Shown piece after piece: positions 42,861 through 53,660 of a stretch of DNA of 64,000 nt. The stretch comes from Antedon bifida (lineage: Eukaryota; Echinodermata; Crinoidea; Comatulida; Antedonidae): assembly GCA_963402885.1 (NCBI GenBank), contig OY727096.1, positions 9,433,501 through 9,497,500 of the forward strand, written 5' to 3'. Under the pieces are notes generated by a model. That model did no database searches, had not been told where the DNA came from, and saw only the letters and a program-made list of their open reading frames with translations. Position numbers and translations under genes: made by a program. Every line of letters begins with the position of its first letter. The first letter of the stretch is position 1.

Positions 42861-43030
42861 CAAGGCACGGGTGTTCTTTGTTAATAAACATTATGGCGGA
42901 TGCGAAGTTGATAAAGGATGGCTACTTATTATTGATACACCGCTGTCAACATGTGAATGGGAACATGAGTTTCCAACCCCAGTCTTCTTATTCAGCTCTT
43001 CTAACGAGGCAGAGATATTTCGTAATGGTT
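42861..43030 (+). CDS. Gene B exon 8: C-terminal domain, part 3
   Basis: 170 nt, acceptor ATTACTACAG, donor T|GTAAGT, phase 2 to 1. It encodes KARVFFVNKHYGGCEVDKGW, then LLIIDTPLSTCEWE and TPVFLFSSSNEAEIFRNG. The HYGGC...GWL...D...CxWE core matches the third segment of the matrix-protein-like domain; its two cysteines probably pair. An alternative acceptor at about 42724 (TTAAACAG) would put a stop in frame within a few codons, so the later one is chosen. Confidence 0.75.
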
Positions 43031-44337
43031 GTAAGTAAAATTAATATAAAGATGATCATGGTATTTATTGAATTCTTAATATCAGTGTTTTACCCGGGAT
43101 TTACATCTCCCTGGTTTCACAAAAAATATATTTGTGGTCTATTAAAAAGGTTGCAAATACAAAGATATTTCAAGACAAACAAACACTTTCTGGGTTCAGT
43201 GTATGTGCTAGGTAAATAAGCCAAATTCATAAAATAAACTAACAAACTTTCGTCTGATGAGAGTTTTGTCGATTTAATCAGCAACTCCTGCAGTTGTTCA
43301 GTATAGGCCTACTATGCAGGAAAACCGCACGGTGACTGAAATTTAAGAAGTCAAGCTAAGTGGCTCAACAAAACTCTCTCGAGACGTAGATTAATTAGTC
43401 TTATCTACATACTCGTGTTCCATGTCTATAGAGGGTTTCGAGTGTTAATTTACAATCTGAAATAAACCGCAATAATTATTTATTATTATTATTAACACTT
43501 ACTCTTAAAGATGTATTATCCCCTGACGAATATGGCATTTTATTGTCACATATTATTAGTTATTCACTTTGACCAAAAATCGGATACAAACTCAAAATAT
43601 CAGGCGAAATCAGACATAAGTAGAAATTGTCAAAATTTAGATTTTCAAAAAATACAGAAACTACATAATCTAAGATTTCAACTGGAAAATAGTGATACCA
43701 TGTTTACACAGATACATCACAGTCTAACGTTTTGGTTGTAACAATAAAAAAAATGCTGTTAAAGTTAAGTAAAAGGCAATGACAAGTACAAAGCAAATTG
43801 TTATATAAATGTTTTATTAAAAACAACCCATAGGAACACATTTAATTTAAACATAAAACATAAAAGGATTCATGAAAATCATGCACAATTTATTATGCAT
43901 TATTATTTTATTTTATTTTAACCAACAGACGACACAAAATGTTAAAATTCCTGCATTTTATTTGTCTCATCTCAAAATAGAAAAACATAAATAATACTGT
44001 GTCAACTATCGTTTTCCGTAAACTAATTTTCAGCCTTTTATTATTTTAGCTGTCTATACAAATCTATCCATGCGACTGTCTGGTTTCGTTTGAGTGTGCC
44101 ACAATTTAAAGCAAAAATTAGTCAAAAAAATTGACTAGAAATCAATGGGGTTTTGATTGAATTTAACCGTCTGTTTTGTCTTTTTATAAGTGAAAACCCT
44201 ATTTTTAAAAGTGTTTTTATCTACAAAACTGATCTTAATTAAATAAACTGCGACATGACCTATTTTTGTAAAAAAAATATTTATTTTCTATATTTTAAAG
44301 TCAAGATGAAATTATCTATTGTTTTTTGTATATTTAG
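43031..44337. other. Last intron of gene B
   Basis: AT-rich, with no further exon that joins in frame and looks coding. Acceptor-like sites near 43296 and 44050 lead to short frames without family resemblance and are not used. Confidence 0.5.
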
Positions 44338-44384
44338 TGAAAGAGGAAGCTTATATTATGACTGTGCATGTGAAGTACGGCTAA
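44338..44384 (+). CDS. Gene B last exon
   Basis: Acceptor TTTTTTGTATATTTAG ends at 44337. With the phase-1 T left by exon 8, the frame reads LKEEAYIMTVHVKYG and stops at TAA 44382-44384. Ending a short strand after the FRNG of exon 8 is what the C-terminal domain requires. The copy at 26945-26994 has the same phase and stop and supports the call. Gene B would then encode a secreted protein of about 450 residues: signal peptide, N-terminal domain, PAN, EGF-like, C-terminal domain. Confidence 0.72.
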
Positions 44385-45238
44385 TAATATTTACTCGTAG
44401 AAGGTATCATCATTATGCAATTACAGAATCATGAGACCCATGTTTGCTTATTCTACGTCTGATGCACTATTATCGCATTGGATTTTGGGCACTGAAATAT
44501 TTGAGAAGAAGGACAGCATTATCATGTTTATTAACAAAATGTATATACTTTTAATGAGTAAAGTGAACTAAGTGTTTGGTAGTCGTTTGTACTATTAATT
44601 ATACAGTATATAAAGCACGATTGTAGGACAATTACAAGATATTTGTATTGTCTAGGACCTTTAATATTGTTTCAATAACTTCCAGTTTTTTCACCTACAC
44701 ATTGTTAATTGTATATCAGAATATCAAGGTGAAACGTATAACTGAAAGATAAAGCCATTCCGGCCACTTTTGTACAGTGGATATGAATGTATCTACTAAA
44801 CATTTTCTCATCATACTGTAAGTTCAAAATCTCGGTCTTGAGATATGTAGATTTCATGTTTATAATTGTATCTAGTGTTGTATCATCAGTTCATGTTAAA
44901 TATATTTACAGTAACTGTTATATATCATAACTTGTCTCATCAAAATGTAAATTGCTTAATTATTAGGGTTTTTATTAGAAAATAAAAACATGTTTTACAT
45001 TTTAAATATAATACGATACAGTGCTTGAATGTAAACACATTTGTCTTGTGCAACTTGGTTTCGTTCACCTCGTCTAAACTAGGACGAGTTGACTATACAC
45101 CCTTGAAGAAGGGGCTCAGAGAACATATCGGGATGGATTATTGTTTATGAAATTAATGTTATTAAATTATCATTATTATTAATTTAAGAAAAGAATAAAA
45201 CATACATTCTACAATTACACACTTAGTAGTTATCGTCT
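44385..45238 (+). repeat. Duplicated 3' flank, copy B
   Basis: It matches 26995-27780 block by block (see TTCCGGCCACTTTTGTACAG at about 44759, and TTTTACATTTTAAATATA near 44993). It leads into the same minisatellite. It also matches 61240-61470 in inverted orientation, where CTCGTC.TAAACTAGGACGAG-type wording is best kept. Confidence 0.85.
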
Positions 45239-45440
45239 GTGGTAATTAACAATTCGATAACGACCACTACGAACACCACGATCACTAAGACTACCACGAC
45301 CAAGGTGAGCACACTGACTACCAAGACAAACACGACGACGGAGACAAAATCTACCACGACCACCACCACGCTGACCAGTACAACGTCCACCACCGTCATT
45401 ACCACAACGACCACCACCCCACAAACTATCACCACCGCCA
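45239..45440 (+). repeat. Short, diverged minisatellite, copy B
   Basis: An ACCACGA/ACCACCAC-rich stretch directly after the duplicated flank, in the same place as the array at 27840-28295 but more diverged and shorter. Open frames across it spell Thr-rich or Val-rich strings and are not genes. Confidence 0.75.
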
Positions 45441-45758
45441 TCATCTTGAATATATTAAGGAGAGGAGATGAGAGCGCTGCAGTTTCACCAAGGAGATACT
45501 GTTGCTAGCTCTTTAAAATTGTTGCTTTATACACCCCTTTGTGGTCAATCTATATATAAATTAATTATGGTAATTTCTGAAATAGAAATTTCTCTAAAAA
45601 TATGTTGTAATATTGTGCATCACGGAACTGTCTCATATAGAGATTTTTAGTTTAGATATATTAAAAGTCGCTAAAGTCAGGTTTAAAACTTAGCCTGAGC
45701 TTCGCTGTCCCGGTATACTGTGCAGGAAGGACAACGTGATCTGTTACTAGTCAACGCT

Positions 45759-46450
45759 ATGGCGGAAGTTAATATAAAAAACTACCCTGAACAAACACAG
45801 CAGGTTGAAATGCCTAACTCGTACAACGTAACTCAAAACATCAAGCTATTGTTCTTATGTAAAGAAAAAGAAAGTACCATGGAATGGCGAAAGCATTAAG
45901 CAAGTTAATCGATCCAGGATACATTTTTAGGACTGCAAAAAATACGCAGCCTTTGGCGAATCTAGATCACGGTGAAAGCCTTTTATCGTTATTATCCTCT
46001 GGAATAAGTATTGAAGGTAAGCACTATGATTTTCACACTGTAAATCCATTCACTAAACAACCGAATAAAGATGAGGTTAGAGTATACATCAAAGACATAA
46101 CGCTGTCCTACAGTGATGACTCAATTTGCAATACCTTAAAGTACAATATGAAAATATTTTTGTGAATAAAATGACAAGAACTAAACTAAGAGTTAATGGA
46201 AAACTAACTGTGAAACAGAAGAGAGATCAGTTATAATCAAATTGCCAAGTAACCCGTTACCAAGAAAATGTTAAATTGGAAGTTTTACTAGCAGAATTTA
46301 TTATGATGGTCAAACCCAAAATTACATGTAGTTAATGCCTCCAACAGGGACACACTGTATATTCCTGTACTATTGATTGGGTTTGTTCAGTTTGTAAAAT
46401 GCCAGGGCATAAGAAAGTTAATTGTCAACTTCCACTTGTACCACACCACG
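45759..46450 (+). pseudogene. Tx1-type LINE ORF1 (RNA-binding, zinc knuckles), decayed
   Basis: ATG at 45759 starts MAEVNIKNYPEQTQQVEMPN. After a frame change near 45890 it continues HYDFHTVNPFTKQPNKDEVR and VYIKDITLSYSDDSIC. Further on, across another break, come two CCHC-like knuckles (CLQQGHTVYSC and CSVCKMPGHKKVNC, 46332-46430). This matches ORF1 of Tx1-like elements, which coats the element RNA. Confidence 0.7.
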
Positions 46451-46735
46451 AAAATCCAGCATCAGAAATATCTTGTATCTGATGTCATGTTATTGTCCAT
46501 CATCGATCGAAAAATCAAGAGCAAAAAGAAAGAAAAAGCAAAGCACTCGCTGTTTCAAATCAACCATCTTCAAATAGTGACTCCAAAAATGATGATCAGC
46601 CTATTGACACCCGAAACACTGAGTTAGCTTTAGCCAGCATAGAATCTTCAGGACCTTCTCTGGCAGTTACACACGATCAAAGCGCAATAATAAGAAGAAA
46701 AAATGAAAGTAAGTTTACAACTTAATAATATTATC

Positions 46736-49081
46736 ACATGTCTAGTGTGCACTTCATGTTATAACACTTAATTGTCGTAGTTTAAGAGAAAGAGGGAAAA
46801 GACTTGCTATTTACGAATGGTTTGAGAGTCAAAAAGCTGACATTTTATTCATCCAAGAAAGTCACTTTTGCAAAAAAGTCAATGTGTATCAAGACAATAA
46901 TGATTGGAAAGGAGTCTATTTCCATTCTATTGACTTTCTAATAGTAGAGAAGCATTATTAGGCCTATTATTATTTTAAAATGGTATTAATCTAAGTGATG
47001 TAAAACACCATAATGATGAATGTGGCAGAATGTTAATTGTTAACTGTAAAATTAATCAGAAACATTTATGCCCCGAATGATATCCGAGAAAGAATTTCAT
47101 TTATGGAAAAAATTGGAAAATGGACAGATACAAAAACTGTAGATAACAGTAAAATTATCTTGGGAGGTGATTTTAATTATACCTAATGTTAAATTAGATA
47201 AAGAGGGGGTGACCCTCGGGGAAAAATGACACCAGAGCTTTAAACTCCTTCTGTAATAGATTTGAGTTTATAGATATATGGAGAGTATTAAACAAAGATA
47301 AAAGAAAATTTACTTATAGAAGACCAACATTAAAAAAATCTAACCTTGTTTTGACATTTAATGTCAAAACAAGGTTAGATTATTTTTTAATCAATGATGA
47401 TCAAAATATAATATCATGTGATATCCGTCCAAGCATTTTGACAGACCACCTCGCTGTGTCAATAAAAATAGCTTTAAGTTGTAACATCAGGGGTCCAGGA
47501 ACATGGAAATTGTATACCTCAAGATAATACGTACATCAAACAAATTAAAGATTTGATATACAACATTAAAAATGAATTTTCTACCAATACGAAAGTTGAT
47601 AAAAGATTAATTTGGGAATATTGTAAAATTAAAGTGAAAGAATTCTCCATTAATAAATCCATCTCCTAGAATTATCAACTCGATTAAAAAACCTTCAAGA
47701 TCTATCAACCAAAATCAATTTAATGAAATAGAGAATTTGCAAAAGAACCTAAATAAATTCTATATTGATAAATTAAAATGTCAGCAAATTCGTGCACGCT
47801 TAAAATGGTGTGAAGAAGGGGAAAAACAGTAAATATTTTCTAGGTCTGGAAACAAAAAATCAAACTAAAAAAACAATTGTAAAGCTTGAGACGAAAGCAG
47901 GTGATATTATTACAGATCAAGAAGAAATTCTAAAACAAAAGGTTAACTTCTTTAAAAAAATCTATACCTCAATAAACCCGAAAAAAAAAAAAAAAATTAA
48001 ATTAAATATTTAGACTATGTCAAGTTTGATCACTGTTTAAATGAGAATGACAAAAACAGCTGTGAAGGAATGCTTACATTAAATGAATGTGAATTTGCTA
48101 TTAACTGCATGGCTTTAAATAAGTCCCCAGGTTCTGACGGTCTCCTTATAGAATTTTAATTAAGATTTTGGGATGATTTAAAGCATTTGCTTGTTGACAC
48201 TTTAAATATCGGTTATGATAAACGTGAACTAAGTGTATCACAACGCAGAGCTATTATATCTGTGTTATACAAAAAAGGAAAACTTGAATTACTTAATAAC
48301 TGGAGACCAATCAGCCTATTAAATGTAGACTATACAATTGCTGCAAATGCACTGGCTAATAGAGTAAAACCAATAATAAGTAGTATTATCAATGAAGATC
48401 AGACTGCATATATTAAGAAACGTTTTATTGGATGACATATTAGATTAATTGATGATGTTATATATTATTGCAACAGAACGAATAAGAACAATGCTATTAT
48501 ATTTCTAGACTTTGCAAAAGCTTTCGATACTGTGGAATTGAGCTTTGTATACAAATTTAATTTTGGCAACTCATTCATTCAATGGGTTGAAACTTTACTA
48601 TATAAGAATGTACAAAGTTCCGTTTGCAATACCGGTTGGGTATCAGAATTTTTCTCTCTGCAGAGAGGTTTAAGGCAGGGATTTCCATTATACTCGTTAC
48701 TTTTTTATTATTATTTCAGAAGTATTAGCCAATAATATCAGGCAAGATCCAACAAACAATGGTATTCCTATAGAAATAAAAAAAAAGCACATTTGATATA
48801 AAAATCAGTCAATACGCAGATGATACGACACTGTTTGTATCTAATAAGAAGTCCTTAAATAGAGTACTAGAATTATTAAATAAGTTTGGTAATACAGCTG
48901 GTCCTGAAGTTAATATTCAAAAAACTTGTGGAATTTCATTTGGTGATGAAATTACATAAACTGATATACCTGTAAAGACACTAGGAATCTATTTTAGTAA
49001 AAATATGAAACTATGCTATAATAAAATATGGAAAGAAAAAATTGAAAAGTTAAAAAACACCTTAAATAGTTGGAGCCGCAG
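46736..49081 (+). pseudogene. Tx1-type LINE ORF2, endonuclease to reverse transcriptase
   Basis: The endonuclease start TLNCRSLRERGKRL and ILFIQESHF (about 46763-46865) is followed by GGDFNYT-like and RLDYFLI segments with several stops. The RT region (48050-48960) holds NKSPGSDGLL, NNWRPISLLNVDYT, FLDFAKAFDTVE, RGLRQGFPLYSLLF and YADDTTLFVS (catalytic YADD near 48815). The wording NWRPISLLNxDYxI is typical of L1/Tx1. The frame breaks at LNSWSRR (about 49081), where the nested LINE begins. Confidence 0.85.
47331..47390. repeat. Perfect 21-bp hairpin inside the LINE ORF2
   Basis: AATCTAACCTTGTTTTGACA(T) pairs exactly with ATGTCAAAACAAGGTTAGAT(T) around a 3-nt TTA loop. The right arm reads the normal LINE protein (VKTRLDYFL); the left arm is an inverted copy of it. 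This looks like a small templated inverted insertion. Confidence 0.9.
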
Positions 49082-49346
49082 GAGGAAGGAAGGAGAAAAT
49101 CCTAGTAGACGTGTGCATTGCGTTTTTTATGTACATATACGAGTTGATGTGTTGGACCATCATGGACCTGATTATTTGGCGGAGCAAAGAAGCAAAGAAA
49201 GTGACTATTTATTTATAATACTTACTTTGTAATGAACTTGCATATATGTATTCATATTTTTATTAATTATGTATGTATATTTATTTATTTATGTTTTATT
49301 TATTTTACTTATTTTTTTGCGTCATGTACATTATATATAATATTAA

Positions 49347-50505
49347 TTGTTCAACTGTATAATGATTGATAGTGTAACTTCGAATCTACCTAACTTTAAT
49401 CCGTTAACTCACAACCTTGATAATTTTGATGAGCAGTCAGCAGATTTAATCGATCAATTAAACTCGAGATCAACTACTCTTGATAACTGCTCATATTATG
49501 ATTGTGACAAGTTTAATTCAACCTTCACAAATGATTCCAATACTAGCCTTTCCCTTTTTCATCTGAACATTAGAAGTATTAAAACTAAAGTAGACCCACT
49601 CATACGTCTGTTAGACAATTTAAGCATTGATTTCTCAATAGTAGGTCTCTCAGAGACATGGCTACATGATAACTCGCCAACTCCCTCCTTACATAACTAT
49701 ACTTTTTTCTCTAGAAATAGGTCAACTAGAATTGGTGGTGGTGTTGCTTTATTCATAATGTTCATAATGATATAAATGTTAGAATCAGAATCAGAATGAC
49801 ATCTTGCTTCCTCTGCCTTATGAATCTCTATTCATTGAACTTAGTAACCATAACAAAAAATCTACTGTTGTCGGTATAATATACCGTCCACCTGGAAGTT
49901 GTATTGACCATTTTTCTGAATCACTAGACAGTGTTCTAAGTAAAATTGATTCTGAAAATAAGAAGTGTCCCATTATGGGGGATATAAATATTGATCTAAT
50001 TAAATATCATAATCATCACAGCACTGGAAATTATCTTGATCTACTTCTTTCACACTCTTTTTATCCCACTATATCGAAACCTACCAGAATAACTACAACA
50101 ACTGCCTCTCTAATTGATCACTTTTATACCAACCAAACTCATTCTAATATTTCCTCCGGTGTTCTTATTACAGATATTTCTGACCATCTTCCCATTTTTC
50201 AACTTATTCATGATGACCAATGCCATTATAACAAGCCTACTGATAGACAGTCTCCCGGCATACAGGATGTTAATGCCTTTTGTAATGATATCATAAACGA
50301 AGATTGGTCTGAAGTTTATAACGCCACACCTAATCTCGCTTTTGACACATTTTTATTAAAATTCTATAATATACATGATAAACATACCACCTATAAATCT
50401 GTACCCAAAACTAAAATGTCTAAACAACCATGGATGTCGCCTGGTCTTAGAAAATGTAGTAAAAAAAAGCAAAAATTATACAAAAAATTTATCACAAGAT
50501 CCTAA
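49347..50505 (+). pseudogene. Nested LINE endonuclease, frameshifted
   Basis: LSLFHLNIRSIKTK, VGLSETWLHD (catalytic Glu) and RIGGGVALFI come first. Two small shifts follow near 49758 and 49797, the second in a repeated AGAATC motif. It then reads LLPLPYESLFIEL, VVGIIYRPPGS, CPIMGDINIDLI (GDFN-equivalent with Ile at the third position) and ITDISDHLPIF (terminal SDH). A further shift near 50490 leads into the RT frame. The active-site layout is APE-type. Confidence 0.85.
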
Positions 50506-52396
50506 TCGCAAACTAACATACACAAAATATAACAATATGTTTAATAAGCTTTGCCGCACTGCAAAAAAGAATTATTTTTCTTTACAATTTGACACGGTCA
50601 AAGGCAATCTTAAAAAAACCTGGTCCATTATTAATTCTGTTTTATCCCCTAATAAGTCAAGTCGAAACTATCCCAAACAACTTACAATAAATGACAATAC
50701 CATTACATCTGAAATAGATATTTGTAATCAATTTAATAAATATTTTTCTCAAATTGGCACTTCACTTAAAAATTCAATGCCAGATTCCTTAATTAATCCA
50801 AAATCATATCTTCCTGATCCCCTTCTCCATTCTTTCTTTATAAATCCTGTAACTGAACATGAAGTGATGATAATTATAAATGATCTTGATCCAAGGAAAG
50901 GAGGTGGCGATGATAGAGTTACACCATACGTTATTAAATTGATTTCTCCATTCATTATTAATCACCTTACGTTCTGTATTAATTCATCTTTTTCTTCAGG
51001 TAGTTTTCCCAATTATTTAAAGTTAGCAAAAATTATTCCAATTTTCAAGAAAGGTAGACAAGATATACTTTCAAATTACAGACCCATTTCACTACTTAGT
51101 ACCTTTTCCAAAATCATTGAAAAATTAATGTACTCCCGTCTCTATGAGTTCCTGGATTGCAATAACGTACTCTTTGCTCATCAATATGGTTTTCGTAAAT
51201 CTCATTCCACTTCACATGCAATCCTTGATCTCATAAATAATGTAACAAACTCCTTTGAAAAAAGACAATTTTTGTTATCTGTCTTTGTCGACTTATCCAA
51301 GGCCTTCGATATTATAGATCACCGTATACTTATTAATAAACTTAACAATTATGGAATCAGGGGTATTACCTTAAACTGGTTTCGTAGTTACTTAAGTATG
51401 AGGAAGCAATATGTCTCGTTTGGTAATTGTATATCACCAGAGGAGGAGATGACATGTGGGGTGCCACAAGGGTCGGTTCTTGGCCCTCTTCTTTTTTTAA
51501 TTTACGTAAATGACTTATCCAGAGTCAGTGACACCCTCCATGTCATCTTCTTTGCTGATGACACTACACTATTTTTTTCTCATTCAGATTTAAAAGTTTT
51601 AATTTCTATAGTTAATAATGAATTGTCAAAATATAATGACTGGTTCATCTCAAATAAACTCCTTATAAACTCCATGAAAACCAATTACATTCTTTTTCAT
51701 ACACAACGTCAATCGTTAGACCTTACTGATTACAATATATTTATTAATGGAGATAGCATTAAGCAAACGTCAGAGACTATGTTCCTTGGTGTTTTAATCC
51801 AGGAAAACTTGAGATGGACCAGTCATCAGAATCATATTGCAAATAAAATTTCTAAAACAATTGGGATTATAAATAATCTTAAGCACACTTTTCCCCGGCG
51901 TATTCTTCTTTCATTATATAATTCTTTAATTTTACCTCATCTTTATTATTGTAACATTATTTGGGCTGCTGACTATCCATCACATCTCGATAAACTTAAT
52001 AAGCTGATTAAGCGTGCTATTAGAAATATTACTTTTACGTCTCGCATTACTCCATCTGAACCTTTATTTTATACACTTAAGTTACTGAAGTTAGGTGATA
52101 TACATAAATTGCAAAGTGCCTCTTTTGTCTTTCAATATTTTTCTAACAATCTTCCTTCTCCCATGATGAATTTATTTAACACTGCTGATTTCAACCATGG
52201 TCATAATTTAAGAAGTACTGTTCATAAGTTTCAGTTAACTATTCCTTTTGTAAGATTAACTAGTTCTTCCCACTTTATTTATGTTTCTGGCCCTTTAATT
52301 TGGAATCAATTAGATACTAGTATTGTTAACTCTTCCTCTCTCCCAACTTTTCGTAAAAAACTTAAAAGTAATTTGTTATCATTGTACTCAAGCTAG
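50375..52396 (+). CDS. Nested LINE reverse transcriptase
   Basis: About 630 meaningful codons from about 50495; the first ~40 codons of the open frame are out of register with the endonuclease. It contains SNYRPISLLSTFSKI, QYGFRKSHSTSHAI, FVDLSKAFDIIDH (motif A), CGVPQGSVLGPLLF (motif B) and FFADDTTLFF (motif C, YxDD-type FADD). The tail has LILPHLYYCNIIW and GPLIWNQLD, as in CR1-like elements. Reverse transcriptase is intact, but the element lacks one continuous frame. It belongs to the same broad group as the intact LINE at 11333-14281. Confidence 0.9.
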   Translation: MINIPPINLYPKLKCLNNHGCRLVLENVVKKSKNYTKNLSQDPNRKLTYTKYNNMFNKLCRTAKKNYFSLQFDTVKGNLKKTWSIINSVLSPNKSSRNYPKQLTINDNTITSEIDICNQFNKYFSQIGTSLKNSMPDSLINPKSYLPDPLLHSFFINPVTEHEVMIIINDLDPRKGGGDDRVTPYVIKLISPFIINHLTFCINSSFSSGSFPNYLKLAKIIPIFKKGRQDILSNYRPISLLSTFSKIIEKLMYSRLYEFLDCNNVLFAHQYGFRKSHSTSHAILDLINNVTNSFEKRQFLLSVFVDLSKAFDIIDHRILINKLNNYGIRGITLNWFRSYLSMRKQYVSFGNCISPEEEMTCGVPQGSVLGPLLFLIYVNDLSRVSDTLHVIFFADDTTLFFSHSDLKVLISIVNNELSKYNDWFISNKLLINSMKTNYILFHTQRQSLDLTDYNIFINGDSIKQTSETMFLGVLIQENLRWTSHQNHIANKISKTIGIINNLKHTFPRRILLSLYNSLILPHLYYCNIIWAADYPSHLDKLNKLIKRAIRNITFTSRITPSEPLFYTLKLLKLGDIHKLQSASFVFQYFSNNLPSPMMNLFNTADFNHGHNLRSTVHKFQLTIPFVRLTSSSHFIYVSGPLIWNQLDTSIVNSSSLPTFRKKLKSNLLSLYSS

Positions 52397-52602
52397 ACCT
52401 TCAAACTGTTTTTGTCATGACTTTTTTATTTTATTTAATAATTATATACAAATGTATTTTTTTCTTTTGTTTATGGGTCTTGCGTGACAACTATTCTCTT
52501 CTTGCAAGATCCTCTATTAATGGTATTTTTTGTATTTTCTCATTATAAATTATCATTCTAGTTTATTGTATTGTTATACCATTGATAGAAACTAATAAAT
52601 GT

Positions 52603-53222
52603 TGAATTATAATATAACCCTCTTTGGGAAAGCAACTGTAATTATTACACTTGGTCTCTCTAGTCTTACCTTTCTTGATGTCATCAAAAATTTAAATTCC
52701 TTAATGTTTAGCTTTTTATGGAAAAAAAAGAAAGACAATATATCAAGAAAGGTAGTAATTCGGAAAATAACCCAAGGTGGTTTAAACATTTGTGATTTTG
52801 AAAGCAAGTGGCACTCGCTTAAAGCCATATGGGCAACAAGAATTTTATCAGGGTCTGCAACATGGATACAGCTTGCAACATCCTTTCTTGATAAGTTTGG
52901 ACCTAATAAGTTAATCCTAAAAATACATAGATAATATTAAGAATATTCCTAATTTGGAATCTATCTATTCAATTCAAATAAACAAATTGTTCTTGCCTTA
53001 TGTTTATGTGCTAAAAATGCCCAGTCTCCAAAATCTTCATTTGGTATTAAAAAAGAAATTATTTGGGGAAATAGATTTTTAAATCGAAATCACAACAATG
53101 CCACACTCTACTTTAAACATTAGATAGCCTGTTAAATGAACATGGTTTGTTATGTCAATATCATATAAAAAAAAACTTAAATCATCAATAAACTGGATAG
53201 TTGAAATTAAATCAATTATATA
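52603..53222 (+). pseudogene. Tx1-type LINE ORF2, C-terminal part
   Basis: It resumes with NITLFGKATVIITLGLSS, LMFSFLWKKKKDNISRKVVI and GGLNICDFESKWHSLKA, the typical L1/Tx1 C-terminal domain. After stops come FGIKKEIIWGNRFLNRN and CQYHIKKKL. Homology ends near 53222 at TATATATTAC, next to the GC-rich hairpin. Confidence 0.82.
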
Positions 53223-53225
53223 TTA

Positions 53226-53265
53226 CTAGAGGGTGAGCTCGCTTCGCTCGCTCCCCCTCTAGGAA
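53226..53265. repeat. GC-rich hairpin at element boundary
   Basis: CTAGAGGGTGAGCTCGCTTC followed by GCTCGCTCCCCCTCTAG folds on itself (AGAGGG/CCCTCT and GAGC/GCTC). It stands out from the AT-rich background and marks the point where the Tx1-type LINE stops, so it may be the tip of an inserted element. Confidence 0.7.
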
Positions 53266-53394
53266 GTGTAGACGATGGTTCTCGGAATGATAATGTTCTT
53301 CTTTTACGTTTTCTGTCGGTTACCATTATTGAAAATGCTTGACATTCGTAATAACTAAACTATTCTGTTTCACAGTGTCTTAGATGATTAATAA

Positions 53395-53660
53395 CATTTT
53401 AAAGTATAGTCTTTATTATTTGGTAGGGCCCTTATAGGGCGGAGGTGGGGAGGCGGAGTTCATTTGAGGGAGGGGCTTATTCGAGGGATATATGTTAATT
53501 TTTTTAGTTTTAATAATATGGTAACATTTATAATCAAATGAAATCCTCTATCTAATAGATATGAAAAGTGGTAAAAAAGAATAACAAATGCTTGGTAAAT
53601 TGTAGATAACAGTGCGATGAATTCTACTACAAATAGTATAATTGTGTTATTATAAATGTG
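53395..53660 (+). repeat. Diverged relative of the element at 1-2651
   Basis: TATGGTAACATTTATAATCA, GATATGAA.A, GAATTCTA.TACAAATAG and a preceding G-rich stretch with TTTATTCGAGGG wording match, in the same order, 2040-2200 near the right end of the foldback element at the start of the window. The match is patchy. Confidence 0.5.

Larger units (their letters stand above)
49082..52602 (+). mobile_element. Nested CR1/Jockey-type LINE
   Basis: Inserted into the Tx1-type LINE between the codons for LNSWSRR and NITLFGKATV, which would be contiguous in the uninterrupted protein. It has a leader of about 260 bp, an endonuclease-RT ORF in three frame pieces, and a 3' end with AATAAATGTTGAATTATAAT. 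Exact edges and target duplication are not resolved. Confidence 0.85.
45700..53222 (+). mobile_element. Tx1/L1-type LINE with a nested LINE insertion
   Basis: ORF1 and ORF2 remnants in the same orientation, in L1/Tx1 order and style. The ORF2 C-terminal part resumes at 52603 after about 3.5 kb of a second LINE. The 3' end is cut at about 53222, where a different element begins. Many stops and frameshifts show it is dead. Confidence 0.85.

Noticed and set aside
42724-43038. Single 104-codon frame as one exon of gene B from the acceptor at 42724
   Set aside because: Joining there puts a stop in frame within a few codons; the acceptor at 42860 keeps phase and gives the expected domain sequence.
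43296-43346. Possible alternative last exon of gene B after CTCCTGCAG
   Set aside because: It joins in frame, but the peptide has no resemblance to the expected domain end, while 44338-44384 does and is backed by a paralogous copy.
53226-53265. Bacterial contamination suggested by GAGCTCGCTTCGCTCGCTCC
   Set aside because: It is only about 40 bp embedded in eukaryotic repeat DNA; similar GC hairpins occur in animal transposons.
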